Assembly (NCBI GenBank): GCA_036852015.1
Contig: JAANDG010000149.1
Span: 203,801 to 267,800, forward strand
DNA length: 64,000 nucleotides
Reading direction: 5' to 3'
Origin: Pelodera strongyloides
Lineage: Eukaryota; Nematoda; Chromadorea; Rhabditida; Rhabditidae
Shown: positions 38,177-50,133 of the stretch, piece by piece
Position numbering within the stretch: the first letter of the stretch is position 1
Layout of the letters: every line of letters begins with the position of its first letter
The notes under the pieces: model-generated
What the model was told of the DNA's origin: nothing
Seen by the model: the letters and a program-made list of their open reading frames with translations, nothing else
The model's database searches: none
Translations under genes and position numbers: made by a program

Positions 38177-41100
38177 GTTCTCAACAATGTGTTTCAAGAC
38201 AATATCTTTTTACTGTCTCAGCCTGTCTGACGTTATTTACGGTAGTTTACATATTCTTGGTGTCTGACATCTTACATTTATGGTCTTACATATTATTCTT
38301 AGTGTGACAACATCTTATTGTCTTATTGAACAATGTGTTTCATCAATATCTTTTTACTGTCTTCTCAACAATTCTTGTGTCTGACGTGTATATCTTTTTA
38401 CTGTTTGTCTGACGTTATTCTGTAGTTTACATATTCTTGGTGTCTGACAACATCTTATTGTCTTATTGAGGTATTTTGTGTTCTCAACAATGTGTTTCAA
38501 GTCAATATCTTTCTACTGTAGCCTGTCTGACGTTGGTAGTTTACATATTCTTGGTGTCTGACAACATCTTATTGTCTTATTGAGGTATTTTTGTGTTCTC
38601 AACAATGTGTTCAAGTCAATATCTTTTTACTGTCTCAGCCTGTCTGACGTTATTCTGTTAGTTTACATATTCTTGGTCTGACAACATCTTATTGTCTTAT
38701 TGTATTTTTGTGTTCTCAACAATGTGATATCTTTTTACTGTGTCTGACGTTATTCTGGTGTCTGACAACATATTGTCTTTAACAATGTCTCAGTCTCAGT
38801 GTCTGACGTTATTCTGGTAGTTTACATATTCTTGGTGTCTGACAACATCTTATTGTCTTATGAGGTATTTTTGTGTTCTCAACAATGTGTTTCAAGTCAA
38901 TATTTTTTACTGTCTCAGCCTGTTGACGTTATTCTGGTAGTTTACATATTCTTGGTGTCTGACAACATCTTATTGTCTGAATTTTGTTTCTCAACAATGT
39001 GTTTCAAGTCAATATCTTTTTACTGTCTCAGCCTGTCTGACGTTATTCTGGTAGTTTACATATTTTTGGTGTCTGACAACATCTTATTTTCTTATTGAGG
39101 TATTTTTGTGTTCTCAACAATGTGTTTCAAGTCAATATCTTTTTACTGTCTCAGCCTGTCTGACGTTGGTAGTTTACATCTTGGTGTCTGACAACATTAT
39201 TGTCTTATTGAGGTATTTTGTGTTCTCAACAATGTGTTTCAAGTCAATATCTTTTTACTGTCTCAGCCTGTCTGACGTTATTCTGGTAGTTTACATATTC
39301 TTGGTGTCTGAACATCTTATTGTCTTATTGAGGTATTTTGTGTTCTCAACAATGTTTCAAGTCAATATCTTTTTACTGTCTCAGCCTGTCTGACGTTATT
39401 CTGGTAGTTTACATATTCTGGTGTCTGACAACATCTTATTGTCTTATTGAGGTATTTTTGTGTTCTCAACAATGTGTTTCAAGTCAATATCTTTTTACTG
39501 TCTCAGCCTGTCTGACGTTATTTACGGTAGTTTACATATTCTTGGTGTCTGACAACATCTTATTGTCTTACTGATGTATTTTTGTGTTCTCAAAATGTGT
39601 TTCAAGTCAATATTTTTTACTGTCTCAGCCTGTCTGACGTTATTCTGGTAGTTTACATATTCTTGGTGTCTGACAACATCTTATTGTCTTATTGAGGTAT
39701 TTTTTGTTAGTTCTCTTGGTGTCTGAACATCATGTGTTTCAAGTCAATATCTTTTTACTGTCTCAGCCTGTCTGACGTTATTCTGGTAGTTTACATATTC
39801 TTGGTGTCTGACAACATCTTATTGTCTTATTGAGGTATTTTTGTGTTCTCAACAATGTGTTTCAGTTCAATATCTTTTTACTGTCTCAGCCTGTCTGACG
39901 TTATTCGGTAGTTTACATATTTTGGTGTCTGACAACATCTTATTGTCTTATTGAGGTATTTTTGTGTTCTCAACAATGTGTTTCAAGTCAATATCTTTTT
40001 ACTGTCTCAGCCTGTCTGACGTTATTCTGGTAGTTTACATATTCTTGGTGTCTGACAACATCTTATTGTCTTATTGAGGTATTTTTGTGTTCTCAACAAT
40101 GTGTTTCAAGTCAATATATTTTTACTGTCTCAGCCTGTCTGACGTTATTTACGGTAGTTTACATATTCTTGGTGTCTGACAACATCTTATTGTCTTATTG
40201 AGGTATTTTTGTGTTCTCAACAATGTGTTTCAAGTCAATATCTTTTTACTGTCTCAGCCTGTCTGACGTTATTCTGGTAGTTTACATATTCTTGGTGTCT
40301 GACAACATCTTATGTCTTATTGAGGTATTTTTGTGTTCTCAACAATGTGTTTCAAGTCAATATCTTTTTACTGTCTCAGCCTGTCTGACGTTATTTACGG
40401 TAGTTTACATATTCTTGGTGTCTGACAACATCTTATTGTCTTATTGAGGTATTTTTGTGTTCTCAACAATGTGTTTCAAGTCAATATCTTTTTACTGTCT
40501 CAGCCTGTCTGACGTTATTCTGGTAGTTTACATATTCTTGGTGTCTGACAACATCTTATTGTCTTATTGAGGTATTTTTGTGTTCTCAACAATGTGTTTC
40601 AAGTCAATATCTTTTTACTGTCTCAGCCTGTCTGACGTTATTCTGGTAGTTTACATATTCTTGGTGTCTGACAACATCTTATTGTCTTATTGAGGTATTT
40701 TTGTGTTCTCAACAATGTGTTTCAAGTCAATATCTTTTTACTGTCTCAGCCTGTCTGACGTTATTCTGGTAGTTTACATATTCTTGGTGTCTGACAACAT
40801 CTTATTGTCTTATTGAGGTATTTTTGTGTTCTCAACAATGTGTTTCAAGTCAATATCTTTTTACTGTCTCAGCCTGTCTGACGTTATTTACGGTAGTTTA
40901 CATATTCTTGGTGTCTGACAACATCTTATTGTCTTATTGAGGTATTTTTGTGTTCTCAACAATGTGTTTCAAGTCAATATCTTTTTACTGTCTCAGCCTG
41001 TCTGACGTTATTCTGGTAGTTTACATATTCTTGGTGTCTGACAACATCTTATTGTCTTATTGAGGTATTTTTGTGTTCTCAACAATGTGTTTCAAGTCAA

Positions 41101-42409
41101 TATCTTTTTACTGTCTCAGCCTGTCTGACGTTATTTACGGTAGTTTACATATTCTTGGTGTCTGACAACATCTTATTGTCTTATTGATGGTATTTTTGTG
41201 TTCTCACAATGTGTTTCAAGTCAATATCTTTTTACTGTCTCAGCCTGTCTGACGTTATTTACGGTAGTTTACATATTCTTGGTGTCTGACAACATCTTAT
41301 TGTCTATTGAGGTATTTTTGTGTTCTCAACAATGTGTTTCAAGTCAATATCTTTTTACTGTCTCAGCCTGTCTGACGTTATTTACGGTAGTTTACATATT
41401 CTTGGTGTCTGACAACATCTTATTGTCTTATTGAGGTATTTTTGTGTTCTCAACAATGTGTTTCAAGTCAATATCTTTTTACTGTCTCAGCCTGTCTGAC
41501 GTTATTTACGGTAGTTTACATATTCTTGGTGTCTGACAACATCTTATTGTCTTATTGAGGTATTTTTGTGTTCTCAACAATGTGTTTCAAGTCAATATCT
41601 TTTTACTGTCTCAGCCTGTCTGACGTTATTTACGGTAGTTTACATATTCTTGGTGTCTGACAACATCTTATTGTCTTATTGAGGTATTTTTGTGTTCTCA
41701 ACAATGTGTTTCAAGTCAATATCTTTTTACTGTCTCAGCCTGTCTGACGTTTTTCTGGTAGTTTACATATTTTTGGTGTCTGACAACATCTTATTGTCTT
41801 ATTGAGGTATTTTTGTGTTCTCAACAATGTGTTTCAAGTCAATATCTTTTTACTGTCTCAGCCTGTCTGACGTTATTCTGGTAGTTTACATATTCTTGGT
41901 GTCTGACAACATCTTATTGTCTTATTGAGGTATTTTTGTGTTCTCAACAATGTGTTTCAAGTCAATATCTTTTTACTGTCTCAGCCTGTCTGACGTTATT
42001 CTGGTAGTTTATATTCTTGGTGTTGACAACATCTTATTGTCTTATTTGGGTATTTTTGTGTTCTCAACAATGTGTTTCAAGTCAATATCTTTTTACTGTC
42101 TCAGCCTGTCTGACGTTATTCTGGTAGTTTACATATTCTTGGTGTCTGACAACATCTTATTGTCTTATTGAGGTATTTTTGTGTTCTCAACAATGTGTTT
42201 CAAGTCAATATCTTTTTACTGTCTCAGCCTGTCTGACGTTATTCTGGTAGTTTACATATTCTTGGTGTCTGACAACATCTTATTGTCTTATTGAGGTATT
42301 TTTGTGTTCTCAACAATGTGTTTCAAGTCAATATCTTTTTACTGTCTCAGCCTGTCTGACGTTATTCTGGTAGTTTACATATTCTTGGTGTCTGACAACA
42401 TCTTATTGT
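38177..42409 (+). repeat. 123-bp satellite array, about 35 copies
   Basis: Tandem copies of a 123-124-bp unit fill the interval. Two variants are seen at one site: TTATTCTGGTAG (123 bp) and TTATTTACGGTAG (124 bp). The second form occurs near 38229, 39515, 40141, 40388 and 40881, and in five successive units at 41127-41623. Units on the left (38.2-39.3 kb) are shortened and diverged, while those from about 39.9 kb on are nearly identical. The right edge is sharp, at 42409. ORFs through it arise because 123 is divisible by three and are not genes. Confidence 0.95.
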
Positions 42410-42488
42410 GCAAGAGACCGGTCATTCAAACCGGTCATTGAATTTTCAAGTTTTACCTGAACAAGAGTACATATGTACATATTAAAAC

Positions 42489-42672
42489 TTAAAGCGAAAT
42501 ACCGACCAGTTTTTGAAACGCGTCGTTGGCAACTGTTTCCTGCGTATTTATGCCAATTTCCTCGAATTTAGCTCGATTTTTTATTCTAATTTATGTTCAT
42601 TTGCATGCGCATAAGTATGCCAGTGTACTCGGTGTTTCAAAAACCGGCCGTTTGCCTGACAATGAGCTTTAA
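42489..42672. mobile_element. Short TTAA-ended MITE at the satellite's right flank
   Basis: It runs from TTAAAGCGAAATACCGACC to GAGCTTTAA, with the inner TTTCAAAAACCGGCC intact. Its right end is altered where the 366-bp MITE adjoins it. Confidence 0.7.
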
Positions 42673-43034
42673 AGGGAATATGTATGCCCTTTTTGAAGTT
42701 AATCTGTATTAATATAATGTGTATTCCTCATTAAGGAAACAACAACAAAAATTGTTAAAAGTTTCCCATTTAAAAGAAAATGATTTTCAAAGTTCACCTT
42801 TTCCATAGTAAACGCGTTTACTGCCACCCTGGCTTACACGGCAGGTCTGATGGAGCAAAAATTTAGCATATGTGTGCATACATCGGCATATAGCTTGCAA
42901 CAGCGACATATTTGCATGCAAATGAGAATATTCGAATTTACATATTCAGTCGCCAACTTAAATTCATGTCTGGTGTGGAAACTCTAGTTTCGCAGTTGTT
43001 TTGCTCATTTTGAGTGCCTACATATTCCCTTTAA
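42669..43034 (-). mobile_element. 366-bp MITE, right copy
   Basis: This is an inverted copy of the 36020-36386 element, bounded by TTAAAGGGAATATGTA and TACATATTCCCTTTAA. Its left TTAA is shared with the end of the adjoining short MITE (42489-42672). The left copy abuts a palindromic element at its TTAA in the same way. Confidence 0.8.
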
Positions 43035-43649
43035 CTTTCTCGCGAAAAAAGTTGGCTGACAAAGAGCTCACTTGCATTAGATTATTAAATTCGAAGTCGC
43101 AATGTTTCAATGTTTCTATAAGCCACATTTCTGGCATTCCACCCGTTCCACTTTTATTTTCAATCGTGTTATTCAAAGTTTATATTGCATGTTTTCAAGA
43201 TGCTGTAAATGTGCTTGGGTGACGCTGTCAGTTGTGATAGCTTCAGCATACAAGACCGTACGAAACTCCAAACAAACAAACAATAAAACTTTTTTTTATA
43301 TATCTTGCACACAACACATTTCTGCAGCAAATGTTCCACACAACACACACACATAGGCAAGCGAGCAACGAAAGAAAAACAAAAACAAAGAATACAATAG
43401 AAATTCAACAATACGCGGATTTTCTACGTTAAATGCTGGAGAAACGAACTAAAACAGAAAATAATAAAAGTCTTCACAGATAGGAAAGAAACGACTAGAA
43501 AGGAAGAATATCATAATATTATGCTTTTAGCAAGGTAATATGAAGTTAAAAATAAGTTAGGCGGGTTAACTTATTAAATCAGTTAGGTAAAGATGAATTG
43601 GGCATAACTATAAGATACAAGTTGGGTGAGCAGAATCTCAGTTTGTATT

Positions 43650-43805
43650 TTAAAGCGGCATAGCATCCGGTTTTGTAACGTATGATGAAATCTGCTATGC
43701 AAAAACTACGCGATTCTTTAGTCTAATTATATGCATTTGCATAGAACATATGTGAATGCATCTGTACAGCACACGTCTCAAATACCGACCGTTATATCGC
43801 TTTAA
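43650..43805. mobile_element. Diverged short TTAA-ended MITE
   Basis: It runs from TTAAAGCGGCATAGCATCC to ACCGTTATATCGCTTTAA. It has the GTTTTGTAACG and CGTCTCAAATACCGACC inner ends of the same family. Confidence 0.65.
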
Positions 43806-44344
43806 AGCTTAAACAAACAAAGAACAATACAAACATAATATGAACTCAAAAACAAACATAATATGAACTCAAAGTTAAATAACACCCCTACACCGATGTT
43901 CTAGCTAGTGTTAAATGCTTGACAGTTGTACAAAATCAAACTGGGAAAGTAAAGAACTACACTAAACACCGCTTAAAACTTGGACAACGACATCGAGATC
44001 CTGATTCTTAATGCATTACTGTATTACATATAAAATTTATATAAATGAATAAAATATTATGTAAAATGAACACTTCTATTTCGTAATAATACAGCACCGT
44101 ATTAGATACTGGGAGATGGAGATTACTGATGCCTATGCAAGACCGGTCATTCACAATAAAACAAGAACGATAGCCGAAAACACAAATATCAAAAACCCTG
44201 GTTTAGTTAGAGTTAACTTGATTACGGTAGCGATACAGTACCGCTAGAGTTGTGCCAAGGAGAAATTAGCATACCGTAACCTGGGTTTAGGTGGAGTCGG
44301 CATATATCGACTGACTACCGAGCTACCGTATGAAACAGAGTACT

Positions 44345-44490
44345 GAGGCCGTATTCACCAACAACACAGAGACCCCTCACTAGGCTCACGAGCGCTCTGA
44401 ATCTCTTCTGCTCTCGCACTCTCTACGCACTCTTTAGCTCCTTATGGGGAGGCCAGGGAGGACTCCCTGCGTGTTGGTGAATACGGCCTC
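44345..44490. mobile_element. MITE with GGCCGTATTCACCAAC ends
   Basis: It is bounded by GAGGCCGTATTCACCAACA and its inverse, 146 bp, with a GC-rich interior. A second copy begins at 63923 and runs off the window. Confidence 0.7.
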
Positions 44491-44904
44491 CGGGCATTAG
44501 AATAATGTTTAAAAAAGATCGACTACCCGAGCTAACACTCAGGGTTATGAACTAGAAAAATTAGTGGCTCGGCAGCAGATGTAATTGAAAAAAAAAACAC
44601 TGTCATGAAAAACAGTCATAGTTATAAACCAATGAAACAGAGTGAGAAATTGCACACAAAATTAAAGCAACTTTTTACGTAGTCTGACTATTTTTGATAT
44701 ATTTGGTATGTCGAAAACAAGCGAACAAATTAAATTAATGTGAACTAAAGCTATCGAATAACTTACAATTAGGGGAAGTAACATTAATATTAAGAAATTA
44801 AAATTAAAAGTTTAATTTAAATCCTTCCCGACCCGGAAAGGGCGCAGTCCCTTTTTGGCTTCACATAAATTGCGCTTTGAAAACCTGCATGCTCAAAATT
44901 TCGT

Positions 44905-44965
44905 TATGATCAAGCTCAAGCCTAAGCCTAAGCCTCAGCTCAAGCTTAAGCTTAGATCTTAGCAA
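44905..44965 (+). repeat. Interstitial telomere-like repeats
   Basis: It has AAGCCTAAGCCTAAGCC followed by diverged units. The unit is the nematode telomere repeat TTAGGC on the other strand. Confidence 0.7.
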
Positions 44966-45268
44966 AGGCCCAAGTCTCAGAGTGAACCTGAACCAAATCC
45001 TAAATGTAAGCCTATGTGCACCTACGACCTGGCCTGGCTCAAGGCAAAAAATGTGCCTAACATGAACATGCAGGCTCTCTGACAAGTTGGATGCGCAGAT
45101 TGTTTCAAAGTCAAGGATACGGTAGCTAGAAACTTTGTTTCAAGTTAAACTCTGAAAATCGTGGACATCCAACCGTCTGGGACCGCTACTAGCTTTATGC
45201 ACAAGCTCGCAAAATGGTAGTTCTTTCGCTTCTCTCACCCTCCACCTCTCTAGACTTCTCACTCTATC

Positions 45269-45432
45269 TATAAAGTGGTATAACACGTGGTTTTTATATA
45301 TATGCTCAACAGCTTCATTCCCATAATTGGATTCCATTCTGTGCCTGAAATACCCAACAAGGTTGGGAATTTGCATAGAATACTTAGAAATACAAGTTCC
45401 AAGATCACGAACCACGTACCACACCTCTTTAA
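45269..45432. mobile_element. MITE just 3' of acy-1
   Basis: It runs from ATAAAGTGGTATAACACGTGG to CCACGTACCACACCTCTTTAA. It lies 107 bases beyond the acy-1 stop codon, so it may be in the 3' untranslated region. Confidence 0.6.
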
Positions 45433-45538
45433 ATTTCCTACCATTTCACAACGAGCTCATGCCATGATGTTATTTGGCGTCGTCCTCAGACGTGATTGCC
45501 CGGATTAGCTTGTTATAAGGGACTGCGCGGGCTTTCCC

Positions 45539-47979
45539 TCAGAAATCGCACTCGTGCACCACGGGAGGTACCATTTCGGCGCGCCTACCGACCAGCAGGA
45601 ACGTGTCCATACCGCCGTCCACACCCTTAACGTCGATGTGGTCCCGGTACTCGAACTCGTAGCGGTCGCAGAGAAGATCGCGCGTGTGCTGCGAGACCTG
45701 AAGCACGGCAATTAGAAAAAAATCGCCGTTATATATACCTATCGTAGGTAAAATACCTATCAGTTGACCAAAATACGTGTCAAAAACCGGCCGTTATAGC
45801 GCTTTACAGGTAGGTAAAATACCTATCTTACGCACTACATTTTACATTCATATCGTACGTAGTTTTATACCTAGAATCAGCTAGTTCTTCGCTGTTTAAG
45901 CGCCATAGATGCGCCGCTCACCTGTATCCTATTCTGCACTCCGGTACTGTACATTCGACTCGAGATGTTGACTGTATCTCCCCAGATATCGTAGTACAAC
46001 TTGGTCGTTCCAATGACTCCCGCCGTCACGGGTCCAATATTGAGACCCAATTTGCATACGAAGTCAAAGTTTAGGAGATCTTCGTTGAAAACGCTCAGCT
46101 GGTTCTGGAGAGACAACGCGAACTCGACCATCTGTAAGGGAAAAATTAAAAATAATTGAAAAATTATAGATTATTAAATATTAAAGCGAAATGTCGGCCG
46201 GTTTTTGAAACACATCGAGTAGAAAAGCATTATTATGCAGCTTAAAAAATCGAGCTAAATTCGAGCAAATTAGCATAAATCGGTAAGAATTTAGTTGATC
46301 ACGATGCGTTTCAAAAACCGACCGGCATTTCGCTTTAAATAAAGAGTAATATTTGAAAGCTCGTAATACGATAATACGCGGATTATCGTTTATCATCCAT
46401 ATCTGCATCAATACATAGGTCATAGTTTTGAAAACTACAATGAAACTAAAACAGATTAACCTTGTACAAATAAAACTGAATTTATCAGGAAGACCAGCCG
46501 TCTATCATTTTATCAGCTGGCGGTTATCTCGGAAGAGCGAGGATCGAACCCTCATCGCTTGGTTGCCGGTTCACTGCGCTAACCACTAGGCTACCACCAC
46601 CCTGCTTACGATATTCGCATGGTTTAATATAAAGTAATAGTGAACACCTCTACCTGATATAAATGTTCCTTTGGATCGGCGGCCGTTCTTCGCTTTTCAG
46701 GGTTTAGACCAGAAGCTGCCATATACGTGCTACCAATAGTCTTAATCTTCTCAATGTGCCCGAACTCGGGCCTGTCCAGCAACTCGTCAAAGTCACCGAT
46801 CACCTAAAGGTTAAAGCGATATGGCACGAGAAACGAAGTATTGATGACTGCATCGTATTATATGCAAATTTTTGTGCTAATATGCGACACAAGGGTACAG
46901 CTGAAGCTGAACTACAGTTGTCAACATACGTATCAAAAACCGGCTCTTAAACCCCTTTAAATATGAAGTGACAAACATGCAAGTTATAATTGTTGTGCTC
47001 GTAACGAACACTATGCATTATTTACAAAATATTATTATTATAATCATACCTCATTCAGAACCCTTAGAAACTCTCTTCCGCCCTCGAAGTTTTCTTCGTA
47101 CATCTCACTCCAGTTGGTAATGGAGGCAAAGAGCACTGCGGTCATGTCGTGGTTTTCACTGGAATAGAAAATGCGATAAATAAATAATTTACATCTCGTG
47201 CTCCTTTATTCTTATTCTTTATTCCTTTTACTCTTTATTGCTTCAAGACCGAGCAAGTCACTAATCACGATATGAGGGCAGCATTATGACTTGTTCTGCA
47301 GAGGGAGAGAGAGAGAGAGAGAGAGAGAGTATTCATCACAAGTGGAAGAGAAATCCAATGACTGCTTATTCAACTCAGCGTTTGAAAGAAATTTTAAAGT
47401 AAGAAGAATTACGCCAACTGTCTGGGTCTGGGGCAAGGTGAAGGTAATTCATAGAAACCGCAGACCATCGACTCACAAAGCCATAGATACTCGCTGATAC
47501 ATCGCGTTTTTACCGTTACAAAGTTTTTTTTTAAACCTTTTTCTTTCTTCAGCATTTCCTTCAAAGCAACTAAGCTTCATTCTAAGGCACGTGGAAGAAT
47601 GATCATCTAAACAAAACAAAAGATAGCATTAGACACACCTGTATTTGGTGTCGGTCTTCAAGCTTTCCACAGCGTGCGGTGGGATAACGTTGTTTAGGAG
47701 CCAGTCAGCTTGGTCTCTTACGAGCTGCAAAATAAGACATTTGAACTTGATTAAGCCTAAGCCTAAGCCTAAGCCTAAAAGTGCAACTGTTTAACCAGAT
47801 GTAAGTCCGGAATCTGCGTGTAGACCGAAAGTGGTAGGACACAGACACACAAAGCTTCTAATACGTAACTCACAAATAAAATGCTTTAAAACACTAAATA
47901 ACTACAGTACCTGCATTTTCTGCGTGTCCCTTCTTGCCTGCACATCGCCGTAGAAGGAGAGTCGGAAAGCGGCTTCGAA
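45539..47979 (-). CDS. acy-1: acy-1 exons for the C2 catalytic domain
   Basis: Six exons encode C2. Visible catalytic residues are the lysine in [15 protein letters not shown], the aspartate in [10 protein letters not shown], and the asparagine and arginine of TVNISSRM, which bind adenine and phosphates in the family. The two positions that set forskolin response are Leu (EFLRVLNE) and Ser (KTIGSTYM), as in forskolin-sensitive isoforms and unlike the Tyr and Ala of mammalian AC9. The last strand ([12 protein letters not shown]) is followed by only about ten residues before TGA at 45541-45539. Confidence 0.93.
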
Positions 47980-48444
47980 CTGGAAAAAAGTTAACAATTA
48001 TCAGGGCGCATGCGCGGCGGCAACTTCGCGTAACTTTGACTGCGTGGCATTGCCATCACACAGATGCTTTTGGAACCGCCTACTCTGAGCAATGAAACTG
48101 GAGTTGTTCGTTGTGCCTAATCATTTGGACTTGAGCTTTTCAACCTACGCTTTTGCGTAGGTTTGCGTAAATGCGTAAATGCGTGAATGCGTAATTGCGT
48201 TTTGCGTAAATACTTACCTGATAGTTGAGGAAAGCTACAAGAATGATGGATAGAATGACGTCGAGCACTATTTCTGATAGATTCAGTGGAGCCCCGAATC
48301 CGCCTTCAAGAGTTGGTTTCAGAAGCGGAGGAACAGAACCGTTGGATGTGCAGTTAGCGATCTGAAATAGGTTTTTAATCAACTTCTAAAAAAACGCGCT
48401 TCAAGAACGCGTGCCTTTACACAAGAGTGGTTCAGTTTATGCGC

Positions 48445-48491
<47 letters not shown>

Positions 48492-50087
48492 AGAAAGAGA
48501 GAGAGAGAGATACACAGATAGAGGAGAAGCGACAGAGAGTAGAGAGACATAGAGAGTAGAGAGAGAGTAGAGAGAGAGTAGAGAGAGTAGAGAGAGAGAG
48601 ACATAGAAAGTAGAAAGACAAAGAGAGGAAGAGAAAGAGAGACTTTCAGAAAGTTCTCAGAAGTCCTCCAAAACTATACAACGTACCGTATAATCAGCAG
48701 AGTGTAGATGAGTCTGACAAACGGCAACGGCAGTCACGTGAATCGCTCCAACAACTACGCACTGAAGATAATTACAGTTTATAGAGTAATTAACATATTA
48801 GAAAACAAGAAAACCAGAGCTGTGATATCCAAGAGCACATGACGCGAAGAATGATCTAGTCCAGATAATTACAATTATGCGCAATTACCTGAATGGTCTT
48901 TGGCCAGGCGCCCAATTGTGAGAAATTACAGTGAGCGAATACTGCCACCACCATTATGAAGGAGAATAGGATGCGGGAAGTGAGCAGCGACATCTGAAAA
49001 TATTAGTTTAAACAGTTTCCGACTCCACAATTTCAGAACGGGGATGAAACAGAGAGACCCAGAGAGAGAGAGAGAGACCCAGAGAGAGAAACCCAGAGAT
49101 AGGGAGAGAGAGGGAGAGAGAGAGATAGACATAGAGAGAGAGAAAAAATTACTCACATCAGGACAGGAGTCAAGTATGCAGAGCGGAGCTACACAAAGAG
49201 CTACTCCGACAGGTAGGGCCACTAGTAGAAGGCCTGAAATAATTTAGTCCACCTGTTTTATAAAGGATTCATGATTTGTTTTCACTGGGATAGTGCCTGA
49301 TTGAGAAATAAGTTTTATGATAAACAGATAACCACCTCTAGAGAAGGTGGAAACCATACCTTCTCACCCTGTCAGCTACTGCCGCATACATATGTGGAAG
49401 CTCACCCACCCCCGGGAGACTGTCTCCCAGCGGTGGTTCCCCCGCATAAGTTTCTTGGGACGGGTTGCGGACTCAAGAGGTAAGCTTACCTCTGGTTACA
49501 GATAGCTGGGCCAAGGACCAAATCTTACCAATAATATGCCTGGGCGTCCATTGGTGTACACATGGTAGGAAGGACTGTCGAGTGAGTAGTGGAATACCCA
49601 ATAGACAGACACAGAAGACGCACTGAAATAAACATAATCTCCAGCATAGCTCAGTCGGTAGAGCGGCAGACTCTCAAGCTGAGCATCAGAGGTTCAACCC
49701 CCTTGGGCGGTGTTCTTTCGCAGACATGATTTACTATTGTTTTGTATGCCACTATCTCGACAATGCAATAATGACAATAGCGCGGCGGAAATGCCCATTA
49801 CGGAAATTTGCATATAGTACATGGGAATGCAGTTGTCTTCAAACCTTCAGACTTCAGAAACCACGTGTCACACCACTTTAAAAGATCATACATCTGAACG
49901 TCCACTTACCAATGCAAATACTGCCACAGAATACGCGATGTACGGCGTGGGGTAGTGAGTTAGAGATAGCAGAACAGCTCCGGCAGACACGCAGAATAGG
50001 GCAGCTAAATATTTCTTTATTTTCTGACAATAAGGTTCTTTAGGTATATCAGGCACTATTTCTTGTTCTCTCTTTATCTCTCTCTTC

Positions 50088-50133
<46 letters not shown>

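Noticed and set aside
38799..42171. Several ORFs of 77-99 codons repeating CLSLSDVILVVYIF
   Set aside because: They are frames through a 123-bp (41-codon) tandem repeat, interrupted by a stop in each unit. They have no splice signals or conservation.
38177..42409. CRISPR-like regular repeat
   Set aside because: Whole units are tandem without unique spacers, and the host is a eukaryote. It is a satellite.
36020..43034. Composite transposon with the two MITEs as ends
   Set aside because: Each MITE is complete with its own two ends and similar copies are common. Nothing shows joint movement.
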